Part shown: piece after piece, positions 27,922 through 35,715 of the stretch
Position numbering within the stretch: position 1 is the first letter of the stretch
How the letters are laid out: the number at the start of each line of letters is the position of its first letter
DNA from: Actinomycetes bacterium
Lineage (GTDB): Bacteria; Actinomycetota; Acidimicrobiia; Acidimicrobiales; JABEUL01
Direction: 5' to 3'
DNA: 50,167 nt
NCBI GenBank assembly: GCA_021777355.1
Contig: JAJYDO010000008.1
Location: forward strand, 1-50,167
Notes under the pieces: generated by a model
What the model saw: the letters and a program-made list of their open reading frames with translations, nothing else
Databases searched by the model: none
Told to the model about the DNA's origin: nothing
Translations under genes and position numbers: made by a program

Positions 27922-29820
27922 CTAGAAATCTAGGGCATACCATGCGTTATGCAAGCTAAGAGCCGGGTGGAAGTAGGGGTCTCTTCTTTTCAAAAGATCA
28001 CCCCACCTGCTGGAAAACAAAGCAGCCTCTTTTGTGTCATCGCTGCTTCCTCGACTCCGAGATTCATGGTGAACTAACTCGCTTGAGGGGTCATATACTA
28101 TTCTCCAGCCTTTGGACTGGAGCCTCAAGCAGTAGTCAATGTCATTGAAAGCAACTGCAAATGACTCGTCAAATCCACCAACGGAGTTAAAACAGGTTCT
28201 GGATGTAGCTAATGCCGCGCCGGTTACAGCACTTACATTGCGCAGAGTTTTGGCTAGTCCAAAGTAGCCGGGATCCTCACCGGGAAGATCCCGGAAAGCG
28301 TGATCGGCAAAGCTGTTTAGTCCTAATACTATTCCACCATGTTGCACCCTGTTGTCCGGATACAACAACCGGGCGCCCACCGCCCCCACGCCGGGTCTTC
28401 TGGATTGGATTACAAGAGGTTCCAACCACTCTTCTCTCTGGCATTCAATATCATTATTTACAAATACGAGTATTTCAGAGTCGCTTTTAGAAGCTGCGAG
28501 ATTATTTAGTCGAGACCAGTTGAAAAGGCTGGGGTCGTCGATAATGCGAATACCTTTTTCCTTTTGTAGTCGATGGATTAGTGCAATTGTTTCGGTTTCA
28601 ACAGATCCGTTGTTGATCAAAATGTATTCAACGTTTTTTAAACGTGTACTTTGCATAAGGGTTTCTAGGCAACTGTGCAAAAGCGGCGCTTGATCCCTAA
28701 ATGGGATAACAACTGAAACAGAAGTATTTAAAATAGTGTTTCTCTGTTTTGAACTTGGTGACAAAGAGTGTATTCCGGCTCTTAGGCCAGAAGTTACTTC
28801 GAGTCCTTCTTTTCGCCGATCTAAGGCATCTTGGAGAGCTTTTTGGCCCGCTTTGATTGCCCATGGTTTTGCCAGTTCCTCGCTTGCTGCCGATCCGGGC
28901 GCCTTTCTCCAGTGGTAGAGAACGGAGGGGATGTGATAAATGGCACTTGTCACCTCGCTTGCCCTAAGTGCCAAGTCCCAGTCTTGGGAGCCGTCAACTA
29001 TGGACCTGAGTCCGCCTAAATCTTCTAAAAGGGAACGGCGTATGGTGAAAAAATGGGAAATATAGTTTGTTGAAAGTAACAGCTCGGGTGACCAGTCGGG
29101 TTTGAAAAAGGGATCCACCCTATTTCCATGTTTATCTAATTTATCTTCGTCTGTATAAATAATGTCAATGTCGCTGTGACTGTTAATTACATCGACAACC
29201 TTTGCAATTGCTTCTGGATGAAGTTCGTCATCATGGTCCATAAATGAGATCCACTCGCCGGTGCTAATAGAAATTGCTCTATTTGTGGCGGCAGATATTC
29301 CTGAATTGACTTGCGAGGTTACACGTATTCGTGCATCAGATCGTTCTGCGCGTTTCAATATAGAAGTAACTGCCAAGCTTCCCGAACCGTCGTCGCAAAG
29401 GCAAAGTTCAAAGCGGGGATCGCTTGATTGTTTAACCGATTCAATCGCACGTTCTAGATGACTTAGAACCGGTTTATATACAGGAATAACAATACTGATA
29501 ATAGGTTTGGCCCCAATTTTCGCCTGGTTCGGCTTTGTTAAGAAAGATTTTAATAAGGAAAGATTTCTCGCTATCGGGCTTTTCATGGAAGCCTGGGCGC
29601 CATTTGCCATTAGGTAGCGCCGATAACTTTGAGGGTCTTTGTTTAAAGGAGCTTCACTTGGAAGTTTTAAGGGCGGGCGCGACTCGTAGACTTTCGCAGC
29701 AAGTGTGTTTTCCAGCATAAAAGCCAGGTCTGATGCACTTTTATCAAGTGCACTCCAGAGAACTTCCACATCTTGTGAAACCGAGAAACTTTTGCCTTCA
29801 GGATTAATAGATTTACTCAC
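27922..29820 (-). CDS. two-domain GT2 glycosyltransferase
   Basis: The 632-residue protein contains two GT-A family 2 domains in tandem. The first (about 105-330) starts ISIVIPVYKPVLSHLERAIE and has the metal-binding MDHDDE. The second (about 370-600) starts VSVVIPFRDQAPLLHSCLET and has VNNDIE, GARLLYPDNRVQHGG and the C-terminal FNDIDYCLRLQSKGW. This layout is common in rhamnosyl- and galactofuranosyl-type polymer or O-antigen assembly enzymes that add more than one sugar. An N-terminal ~100-residue helical extension is of unknown role. The start is GTG. Upstream lies a perfect inverted repeat (29836-29856). It heads the minus-strand glycan operon. Confidence 0.92.
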   Translation of the reverse strand: MSKSINPEGKSFSVSQDVEVLWSALDKSASDLAFMLENTLAAKVYESRPPLKLPSEAPLNKDPQSYRRYLMANGAQASMKSPIARNLSLLKSFLTKPNQAKIGAKPIISIVIPVYKPVLSHLERAIESVKQSSDPRFELCLCDDGSGSLAVTSILKRAERSDARIRVTSQVNSGISAATNRAISISTGEWISFMDHDDELHPEAIAKVVDVINSHSDIDIIYTDEDKLDKHGNRVDPFFKPDWSPELLLSTNYISHFFTIRRSLLEDLGGLRSIVDGSQDWDLALRASEVTSAIYHIPSVLYHWRKAPGSAASEELAKPWAIKAGQKALQDALDRRKEGLEVTSGLRAGIHSLSPSSKQRNTILNTSVSVVIPFRDQAPLLHSCLETLMQSTRLKNVEYILINNGSVETETIALIHRLQKEKGIRIIDDPSLFNWSRLNNLAASKSDSEILVFVNNDIECQREEWLEPLVIQSRRPGVGAVGARLLYPDNRVQHGGIVLGLNSFADHAFRDLPGEDPGYFGLAKTLRNVSAVTGAALATSRTCFNSVGGFDESFAVAFNDIDYCLRLQSKGWRIVYDPSSELVHHESRSRGSSDDTKEAALFSSRWGDLLKRRDPYFHPALSLHNAWYALDF

Positions 29821-29835
29821 AGTATCTAAAAGTTA

Positions 29836-29856
29836 GTAGCCAATACTTATGGCTAC
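29836..29856. repeat. 21-bp inverted repeat before the GT2 operon
   Basis: Arms GTAGCCA and TGGCTAC are exact reverse complements around a 7-base spacer. The site begins 16 bases before the GTG start of the GT2 gene, so it is either in its leader (as a small hairpin) or an operator near its promoter. It lies in the 103-base gap shared with the divergent aminotransferase. Confidence 0.45.
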
Positions 29857-29858
29857 CC

Positions 29859-29871
29859 GATAGATTCTATC
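29859..29871. repeat. 13-bp inverted repeat in the divergent gap
   Basis: GATAG and CTATC flank ATT. The site lies two bases from the larger inverted repeat, between the GT2 operon and the aminotransferase gene. Two dyads this close in a short divergent region suggest a shared regulatory site, but each is short. Confidence 0.35.
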
Positions 29872-29923
29872 TTAAATTTCACCTTAACCCATTGTAGAGG
29901 AGGCAAGAGATAATATATTACTT

Positions 29924-31015
29924 ATGAATTGGCCCAAAAGGCTCTTATTGGGTCCAGGACCCACAAATTTGTCTCCTGAGGTTATAGAAACTTTTTCACG
30001 TCCACTTTTAGGTCATTTGGATCCTCTGTTTTTGGAGATTTTGGACGACACTTGTGAGAAATTACGAGAAATTATGAAAACTGAATCCCCTTTGACTCTT
30101 CCCATTTCAGCCACGGGATCGGGGGCCATGGAAGCCTTAATCACCAATTTAGTAAATGAAAACGACGTCGTGGCTGTTGGAATTAACGGCGCTTTTGGTG
30201 AACGGGCATCAGAGATGTTTAAAAGAAGAGGTGCAAAAGTTTTCGAGTATCGCGTGGCATGGGGGGAGCCTTTAGACATGGAGGAACTAGCTGCTATTGC
30301 AAGGGATCAATCCGCCAAAATTATCTGGGCAGTTCACGGTGAAACATCCACCGGAGTTAAAAATGATATTGAGACGCTCGGCCGAATGAAAAATGAATCA
30401 CTTCTCATAGCGGACTGCGTGACTTCACTCGGAGGGGTCAAAGTGGAAATGGACCAGTGGGGTATAGACGCGTTATTGTCCGGTTCCCAAAAATGTTTGA
30501 GTACTCCGCCAGGATTGTCGCTCGTTTCCATTAATGCAAGATGCATGGAACATCTAGTTGAAAGACCCGCAAGCTGGTATTTTGACTTGAATTTAGTTGC
30601 AGATTATGTCCTTAAAGGTGGCCCCAGGAGGTATCACCACACTGCTCCTACTTCAATGATCGTGGCGTTAAATGAAGGTCTGAGACTGATATTGGCAGAA
30701 GGACTAGAACAAGTAATACAGCGCCACCTACGTGCAAGTTTACTTTTGGCGCGTGAACTTCAATCAAGGGATATCTCGCTTTTTGTGGACGAAAGATTTC
30801 GGCTTGAGCCACTCACGACTGTTTATATTCCACAAAAGTTCATTGAAAATGAGGCCCAAATTAGGAAAGTGCTGCTCGAAGAATTTAGAATAGAGATTGG
30901 CGGAGGCTTAGGACCTCTGCAGGGAAAAGTTTGGAGAATCGGTCTTATGGGTTACAACGCCGGCGAAGAATCAGTGGGCAGACTCATGGAAGCGCTTGAC
31001 AAGGTATTAGTATGA
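29924..31015 (+). CDS. class V aminotransferase (alanine-glyoxylate/serine-pyruvate type)
   Basis: This is a pyridoxal-phosphate enzyme of fold type I. The N-terminus KRLLLGPGPTNLSPEV is characteristic of the alanine-glyoxylate/serine-glyoxylate/purine-catabolism aminotransferase group. SATGSGAMEA binds the cofactor phosphate, DCVTSLGG holds the cofactor aspartate, and GSQKCLSTPPGL carries the Schiff-base Lys190. The C-terminal domain with GGGLGPLQGKVWRIGLMGYNA is also typical. The exact amino donor and acceptor cannot be assigned. AGGAGG lies about 20 bases before the ATG, too far to be an ideal ribosome-binding site; TAATAT seven bases before the ATG could mean a leaderless transcript. Its last bases overlap the acetyltransferase start. 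Confidence 0.92.
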   Translation: MNWPKRLLLGPGPTNLSPEVIETFSRPLLGHLDPLFLEILDDTCEKLREIMKTESPLTLPISATGSGAMEALITNLVNENDVVAVGINGAFGERASEMFKRRGAKVFEYRVAWGEPLDMEELAAIARDQSAKIIWAVHGETSTGVKNDIETLGRMKNESLLIADCVTSLGGVKVEMDQWGIDALLSGSQKCLSTPPGLSLVSINARCMEHLVERPASWYFDLNLVADYVLKGGPRRYHHTAPTSMIVALNEGLRLILAEGLEQVIQRHLRASLLLARELQSRDISLFVDERFRLEPLTTVYIPQKFIENEAQIRKVLLEEFRIEIGGGLGPLQGKVWRIGLMGYNAGEESVGRLMEALDKVLV

Positions 31016-31659
31016 TGCGTACGAGAATTGGAATATCGCATGAAAAGCCAGCTGGCCCTGTAAAGGGTCCACTCATAACGGGTAAGCGCATCACTCTGAG
31101 GCCCTTGGGTCCCGAGGATTACCAGGCTTGGCAGGAAGTGAGAACAAGGTGTCACGCATGGCTGGTTAAGTGGGAGCCCAGAGTGCCAAACGGAGGCTAC
31201 CTAGAAACGACGGAGTACGCATTTAGGTCGAGGATTGGGTCGTTGGGCCGTGAAAGGGAGTTGGGGACTTGCTATGGTTTTGGCATATTTTTGGGCGAGA
31301 GATTTATTGGGGAAATAAATCTTTCGGGAATTGTTAGAGGAGCCTTTTCAAGTGGAACTATTGGTTACTGGATAGATGAAGCAGTGGCAGGCCAAGGGTA
31401 TATTCCAGAGTCGGTGGTGGCTCTTTTAGGTTTTGCCTTCGAGTATCTAAGACTTCATCGCATCGAAATTGCCATCGTGCCAAGGAACAAATCCAGTTTA
31501 AGAGTGGTCGAGAAGCTCGAACTTCGATTTGAAGGCGTTGCGGAGAAATTTTTGCAAATCGACGGCCAGTGGGAAGATCATGCACGTTACGCAATTTTAG
31601 AAAATGAATGGCTTGAACGAAGACAAAAACTCTGTGAAACCTGGGTTAATCGAAACTAA
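31012..31659 (+). CDS. GNAT acetyltransferase, RimJ/RimL type
   Basis: The 215-residue protein matches the N-acetyltransferase family that acetylates protein N-termini or small molecules with acetyl-CoA. ITLRPLGPEDYQAWQEVR begins the fold. IGYWIDEAVAGQGYIPESV contains the acetyl-CoA loop, and LHRIEIAIVPRNKSSLRVVEKL is the typical fourth motif. RimJ-like actinobacterial members share this shape, but the target is not known. The ATG overlaps the aminotransferase end by four bases, so the two are co-translated. The 3' end faces the SDR gene, with a T-rich run in the 33-base gap. Confidence 0.88.
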   Translation: MMRTRIGISHEKPAGPVKGPLITGKRITLRPLGPEDYQAWQEVRTRCHAWLVKWEPRVPNGGYLETTEYAFRSRIGSLGRERELGTCYGFGIFLGERFIGEINLSGIVRGAFSSGTIGYWIDEAVAGQGYIPESVVALLGFAFEYLRLHRIEIAIVPRNKSSLRVVEKLELRFEGVAEKFLQIDGQWEDHARYAILENEWLERRQKLCETWVNRN

Positions 31660-31692
31660 TGCAGTTTTGTTTTTTATTCGTTTAATAATGTT

Positions 31693-32760
31693 TTAAATTT
31701 CTGAATTTGCGTCTTGGTGCATTACAGCGGGAGAGTGCCTAAAAAATGCTTCCACGTCGTGTTGGTACTTATATCCACTAGACCCCGACCCCAAGGATCT
31801 TCTCAGTCGATGAGAAAAAGTAAAGTTCTCAATTGCTCCGGCTGAGGTGTATCGATATGTAAACCCTGCTGACTTAAGCCTTGAGTTATCTACCCCTCTG
31901 CCATATCTGAGCAAGTCCAACAGTTCGGGAGGCGCTTCTATTAAACCTAGTTTTATCAATGGTCTGACAGCCATTTCGGTTCCAATTGCCGATATCGGTA
32001 TTCTTCTGGCTCCTGAAATCTTCGCAACCTCGCTCCAGGGAATTCTGGAATCCCCTGCAACATTAAAGACTCCTGGAATCTGATTAGTAGTTACAAATTC
32101 AAGCGCCCTGACGACATCGTCTTCCTCTACAAATTGAATCTGAGGATCAAAGCCAACTATATAGGGAAGGCGTGACTTACGAAGATTCATTGTAATAGGA
32201 GTCTGGATGTCGGTTCCGAGCACATTTGCAAATCTTAAGAGTGAGACCGTGACGTGAGGATTGTCTTCGGCGAAATCTCGCATATAACTCTCGGCATCAA
32301 CTAAAGTCCTCTCGAGCCTGCTAGATGCAGGCGATGAGCGTTTGGAACTCTCGGTGAAAAAACTGGGGTCCCTGGGATTGGTTCCATAGACGAGAGTCGA
32401 TGACTTCATCACTACTTGTCTAACCGACGATGAAGATCCCCCGGCTGCTGCCAATAGGTTCATCGTGCCAATTACATTTATCTCATTCAGTGCACGGCCA
32501 CTTACCTTTGTTGAATCGGTGACTAAAAAGGTATGGACTACCGTGTCAACTCTTGTTGCTCTGACGATCCTGGCCAAAATAGAGTAGCTTTGGTCGGCCT
32601 TTACAAATTCAGTTCTGCTAAGTTCCACTGGGGGATCTACCGAACCCACCCCAAGGATTAAATCAACTTCGGGATCCTTTTCTAGGGCCTGAGCCATCCG
32701 AGCTCCCCAAAAGGTGTCAACTCCGGTAACTAAAATTCGCCTTCCCATTAGCCCAGCCAC
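31693..32760 (-). CDS. atypical extended SDR, GalE2-like NAD(P)-binding protein
   Basis: The 355-residue protein has an SDR Rossmann fold with the N-terminal glycine motif written as ILVTGVDTFWGARMA, then VVHTFLV and a SSTLVYG strand. The catalytic YxxxK of true epimerases and dehydrogenases is not found where expected; the segment after it reads SSPASSRLERTLVDAE. This is a feature of atypical SDRs. The arrangement next to a PlsC-like acyltransferase matches the Rv0501 (galE2)-Rv0502 pair of Mycobacterium tuberculosis. I infer a shared lipid or envelope role, with unknown chemistry. Its ATG lies within the last bases of the acyltransferase gene. Confidence 0.82.
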   Translation of the reverse strand: MAGLMGRRILVTGVDTFWGARMAQALEKDPEVDLILGVGSVDPPVELSRTEFVKADQSYSILARIVRATRVDTVVHTFLVTDSTKVSGRALNEINVIGTMNLLAAAGGSSSSVRQVVMKSSTLVYGTNPRDPSFFTESSKRSSPASSRLERTLVDAESYMRDFAEDNPHVTVSLLRFANVLGTDIQTPITMNLRKSRLPYIVGFDPQIQFVEEDDVVRALEFVTTNQIPGVFNVAGDSRIPWSEVAKISGARRIPISAIGTEMAVRPLIKLGLIEAPPELLDLLRYGRGVDNSRLKSAGFTYRYTSAGAIENFTFSHRLRRSLGSGSSGYKYQHDVEAFFRHSPAVMHQDANSEI

Positions 32761-33650
32761 CTGTTTCGCCTGTGCCGAAGAAGATCAAAGAGAGCTTCTT
32801 GTATTTGAAGCCTTATTGCCTCCGATTCGTCCATTACCCTGCTTTTGGAGTACCGCTCTTGATTAGGGGGAACATCGAAATGGACTGGATCTAACACCCT
32901 GAGCCTGAATTTGGCCGGAAGGTAGGCCACGCTGGATAAGAGAGGTCCGAGAACAGGAGTTAAAAGCACCTGGTTTAAAGTTAACGGAAAGTAAGGTACG
33001 CCAAGGGACTTAGCCACAGTTGGGAATCTTGCCAAAATCGGCATGGCGTCTTCGGCGCCCATTACGGCAATGGGAATAATTGGGACTCCGGATCGCATGG
33101 CAATCTCTACGAATCCACCCCTCCCGAATCTTCTCAACTGATACCTGTCTTTATAAAGCTTGGATGGACCCTTGACTCCCTCGGGGAATACCAGACCAAG
33201 CTGTCCGTCGTCATGGAGAAGTTTGTAGGCGTTCTCAGGATGAGCGGCTATGCCGCCGGCTCTATTCCAAAGTGTTCCGACAACAGGAACAGTTCGGAAC
33301 CAGAAATCGGCCATTCCATAAACCGGTCTTCCCAGTTCTTGTTCAATTCCTTGCATGATTACAGCCGCATCGGGTGGGATTGCGCCGGCATGATTGGCCA
33401 CCAGAAGGGCTCCGCCTTCGGTGGGGATTTTTTCGAGACCTTCCCATTCCACTCGGAACCAATTTCGATAAATTGGTCCCGTCATCTTACGAACAAATTT
33501 GCGCATGTTTTCGGACCTGCCCCATGCGTCGACGTCACTTTTTCTCGGGTCATTGAGGACTTGGTCAGAATCAGTGGTTTCAATGACCGGAGGGAGTGCC
33601 ACTAGTGAAGTTGACCCGCTTCGAACTTTACTGGATCCACTTGATGTCAT
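32748..33650 (-). CDS. PlsC-like lysophospholipid acyltransferase family protein
   Basis: The 300-residue protein belongs to the acyltransferase family that acylates glycerol-phosphate or other lipid alcohols. VANHAGAIPPDAAV contains the His/Asp pair, spaced as in the Rv0502 subgroup and not as the classic HX4D. LVFPEGVKGPSKLY corresponds to the FPEG substrate-binding block, and VPIIPIAVMGAED to the fourth motif. No membrane-spanning segment is obvious, so it is probably peripheral. It lies downstream of mutM and overlaps the SDR gene by thirteen bases. The acyl acceptor is unknown. Confidence 0.87.
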   Translation of the reverse strand: MTSSGSSKVRSGSTSLVALPPVIETTDSDQVLNDPRKSDVDAWGRSENMRKFVRKMTGPIYRNWFRVEWEGLEKIPTEGGALLVANHAGAIPPDAAVIMQGIEQELGRPVYGMADFWFRTVPVVGTLWNRAGGIAAHPENAYKLLHDDGQLGLVFPEGVKGPSKLYKDRYQLRRFGRGGFVEIAMRSGVPIIPIAVMGAEDAMPILARFPTVAKSLGVPYFPLTLNQVLLTPVLGPLLSSVAYLPAKFRLRVLDPVHFDVPPNQERYSKSRVMDESEAIRLQIQEALFDLLRHRRNRWLG

Positions 33651-33691
33651 ATACCAACATTACGACTTTTTGTCTACCGGTGTAAAAATTG

Positions 33692-34513
33692 TTAAAAGTT
33701 TTCTTTTTGGCAGTTGCTACAGAAGTAATAGCTGCGTGCGCTTATTTTCCCCTTTTGCACAGTTTCGCCGCACACCAAGCAGGGCTCGCCTTCTCGGGCG
33801 TGGACCATGAGATGGTTTTGGAATCGTCCGTTTCGACCGTATAAGTCGACATAACCCCCGTCGGCAAGGGTGGTGCCACCAAAAGAAATTGCTTTTTTCA
33901 GAAGTTTTTTGCCACAAGAGTCAATTTGACTGACTTTTTCCAACGGCAACTTGTCACAGTGAGCCAAGGGGCTGATGCCTGCCTGGAAAAGTACCTCATC
34001 AGCGTATATGTTTCCGAGACCGGCTATTACGCTTTGGTCCATTAATACCTTCTTCACAAATTGTCTATGGCGAATTAGTCTTGCGTAGAGATCATTAACA
34101 CTAAATCGTGAGAGAAAATCGGGCCCCAAGGCACCATTGGCTACCTCATTTTCCGATCTAGCTACTAGTAGCTGCCCGAATCGTCTCGGGTCGACATAGA
34201 CTAGCGAAAAACCTTGGAATTCGACTACTAAGTGACTGTGCTTCGGTTTTGTTTCTCCTAATACAAGCCATCTTCCGCTCATTCCTAGATGGGAAATTAG
34301 TACCTTTTCTGTACTAAGCCTAAAAATGAGGTATTTTCCTGTTCGGTCAATTTTCTGAACCCGGTTTTGGCGAAGTTCTCGAATAAGTGTGGGATAGGAG
34401 GAAAGACTTCTTAATTTTGCCTTAGAAGGCGAGTATACGCCGGTAATTTGTGATCCAAGAATTAATGAAGATAACTGTCTGCGAAGTGTTTCAATCTCAA
34501 CTAGTTCAGGCAT
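33692..34513 (-). CDS. mutM: formamidopyrimidine-DNA glycosylase
   Basis: Fpg/MutM excises 8-oxoguanine and formamidopyrimidines and nicks the abasic site. The catalytic N-terminus PELVEIET provides the nucleophilic proline (after Met removal) and Glu3. RTGKYLIF carries the beta-lysine (Lys60). IAGLGNIYADEVLF is the helix-two-turn-helix. The C-terminal zinc finger uses Cys245, Cys248, Cys265 and Cys268, with SARSYYFC holding the DNA-contacting arginine. The length (273) is standard. The gene lies six bases after rnc, the usual actinobacterial rnc-mutM order. The start MPELV instead of MPELP is a small deviation and should be tolerated. Confidence 0.95.
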   Translation of the reverse strand: MPELVEIETLRRQLSSLILGSQITGVYSPSKAKLRSLSSYPTLIRELRQNRVQKIDRTGKYLIFRLSTEKVLISHLGMSGRWLVLGETKPKHSHLVVEFQGFSLVYVDPRRFGQLLVARSENEVANGALGPDFLSRFSVNDLYARLIRHRQFVKKVLMDQSVIAGLGNIYADEVLFQAGISPLAHCDKLPLEKVSQIDSCGKKLLKKAISFGGTTLADGGYVDLYGRNGRFQNHLMVHAREGEPCLVCGETVQKGKISARSYYFCSNCQKENF

Positions 34514-34519
34514 ATGAAA

Positions 34520-35320
34520 CTAGTCAGCGCCCTTCGTTTCAGGAATGGTCCTATTCTTGGAACCCAAGAGGGCCTCAAGTGCGACTTGAGCGGCCATTTG
34601 CTCTGCAGCCTTTTTGGATTTGCCCTGGCCGCCGCCTAAGTGTTCTCCTTGCACCCATACTTCGGCGTAATAATTTCGGTCATGGTCCGGTGAATCAAAG
34701 GAAATTCTATAAAGCGGCGCATCTATGCCCTTTGTGGCGAGATACTCCTGCAGTCGCGACTTAAAATTGTAGCCGCCTGGGTTAAGCGACTCTTTTTCGA
34801 TTAAGTCGCCCAACAGTTCCAAAACTATTACTTCAGCAACTTCAAGTCCGTTTTCAATATAAATGGCACCAATCACTGCCTCAAAAGCATCCCCTAAAAT
34901 CGAACTCTTTGATCTGCCCTTTTCAAATTCGCCTTGACCAAGCAAAAGTGCCTCCGGGATGGCCAATTTCTCGCTGATTGTTGAAAAAAGTGAGGTTGCA
35001 ACTACTGCTGCCCTGAGTTTCGCGAGATCGCCTTCTGCGAGTTCAGGGTACTTCTTATATATGTAGTTTGCGACGATTATCGAAATAACTGCGTCCCCTA
35101 AGAACTCCAGACGCTCATTTGAAGGAAGCGAAGGGTTCTCGGCGCTAAATGAGGAGTGCGTCAGAGCCACACGCAGCAACCCATCTCTGGCGATCTTGTG
35201 TTCCGCCAATGGAGAATTAGCAGAGTTTAAGATCTGCTCGATTCTTGTGGCTACAGTATCGGCCGAAGTAGCTAAAGCTGATATTTCAGGCTGCTCCCAG
35301 CTTCGTGGCAATATAATCAA
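34520..35320 (-). CDS. rnc: ribonuclease III
   Basis: RNase III cleaves double-stranded RNA and processes rRNA precursors. The signature NERLEFLGDAV and the second acidic cluster ILGDAFEAVIGAIY provide the metal ligands. The C-terminal dsRNA-binding domain covers about 175-245 (NFKSRLQEYLATKG to GQGKSKKAAEQMAAQVALEAL). The true start is uncertain: TTG at 35320 or 35311 would make the gene overlap the end of acpP, and no ATG is close. The overlap points to coupled translation with acpP. Confidence 0.95.
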   Translation of the reverse strand: MIILPRSWEQPEISALATSADTVATRIEQILNSANSPLAEHKIARDGLLRVALTHSSFSAENPSLPSNERLEFLGDAVISIIVANYIYKKYPELAEGDLAKLRAAVVATSLFSTISEKLAIPEALLLGQGEFEKGRSKSSILGDAFEAVIGAIYIENGLEVAEVIVLELLGDLIEKESLNPGGYNFKSRLQEYLATKGIDAPLYRISFDSPDHDRNYYAEVWVQGEHLGGGQGKSKKAAEQMAAQVALEALLGSKNRTIPETKGAD

Positions 35321-35579
35321 CCGAATCGCGCACCGTCAGGAGGTCTTCTAGGTCCTCATCATCTATGCGAAATCCTGGCACAGTCTCGCCAAATGCGTCT
35401 TCCAATGCCTCAACCAGCTCAATTAGTGCCAGAGAATCGGCACCAAGGTCGTCTGTGAAAGAAGCCCCCTCGACAACCGTGTCGGGGTCGATCTCTAGGA
35501 TCTCACCCAGCTGAATCTGGATAGTCTTTAAAACGTCAGCTCTGGTTAGTTCGCCTTTTGCGCTACCTGCATCAGACAT
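35286..35579 (-). CDS. acpP: acyl carrier protein
   Basis: ACP carries growing acyl chains on a phosphopantetheine arm during fatty-acid synthesis. The attachment serine is Ser49 in GADSLALIELV. The strongly acidic helices (VEALEDAFGE and DDEDLEDLL) are typical. The 97-residue length includes a short N-terminal extension, as in mycobacterial ACPs. GAGAGGA precedes the ATG. The gene heads the minus-strand operon acpP-rnc-mutM-acyltransferase-SDR and is divergent from smc. Confidence 0.96.
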   Translation of the reverse strand: MSDAGSAKGELTRADVLKTIQIQLGEILEIDPDTVVEGASFTDDLGADSLALIELVEALEDAFGETVPGFRIDDEDLEDLLTVRDSVDYIATKLGAA

Positions 35580-35600
35580 ATTTGGTCCTCTCTGGCAATT

Positions 35601-35630
35601 TTGACCGGGAAATCCGGTTTGTCTTAGTCT
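35601..35630 (+). promoter_or_regulatory. candidate smc promoter overlapped by a palindrome
   Basis: TTGACC (35601-35606) and TAGTCT (35625-35630) lie 18 bases apart on the plus strand, giving a leader of about 80 bases before the smc GTG. A palindrome, ACCGG-GAAAT-CCGGT (35604-35618), covers part of the -35. The same palindrome falls in the leader of acpP on the other strand, so one binding event could affect both genes. Confidence 0.35.
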
Positions 35631-35715
35631 AGCTTTACTCCAGGTTATGCAAGAGTAATCACTGAATCTGGCGAAATGTCAACACTGAGGCTCAAGTGGC
35701 ACTATCGTCTCAAAT

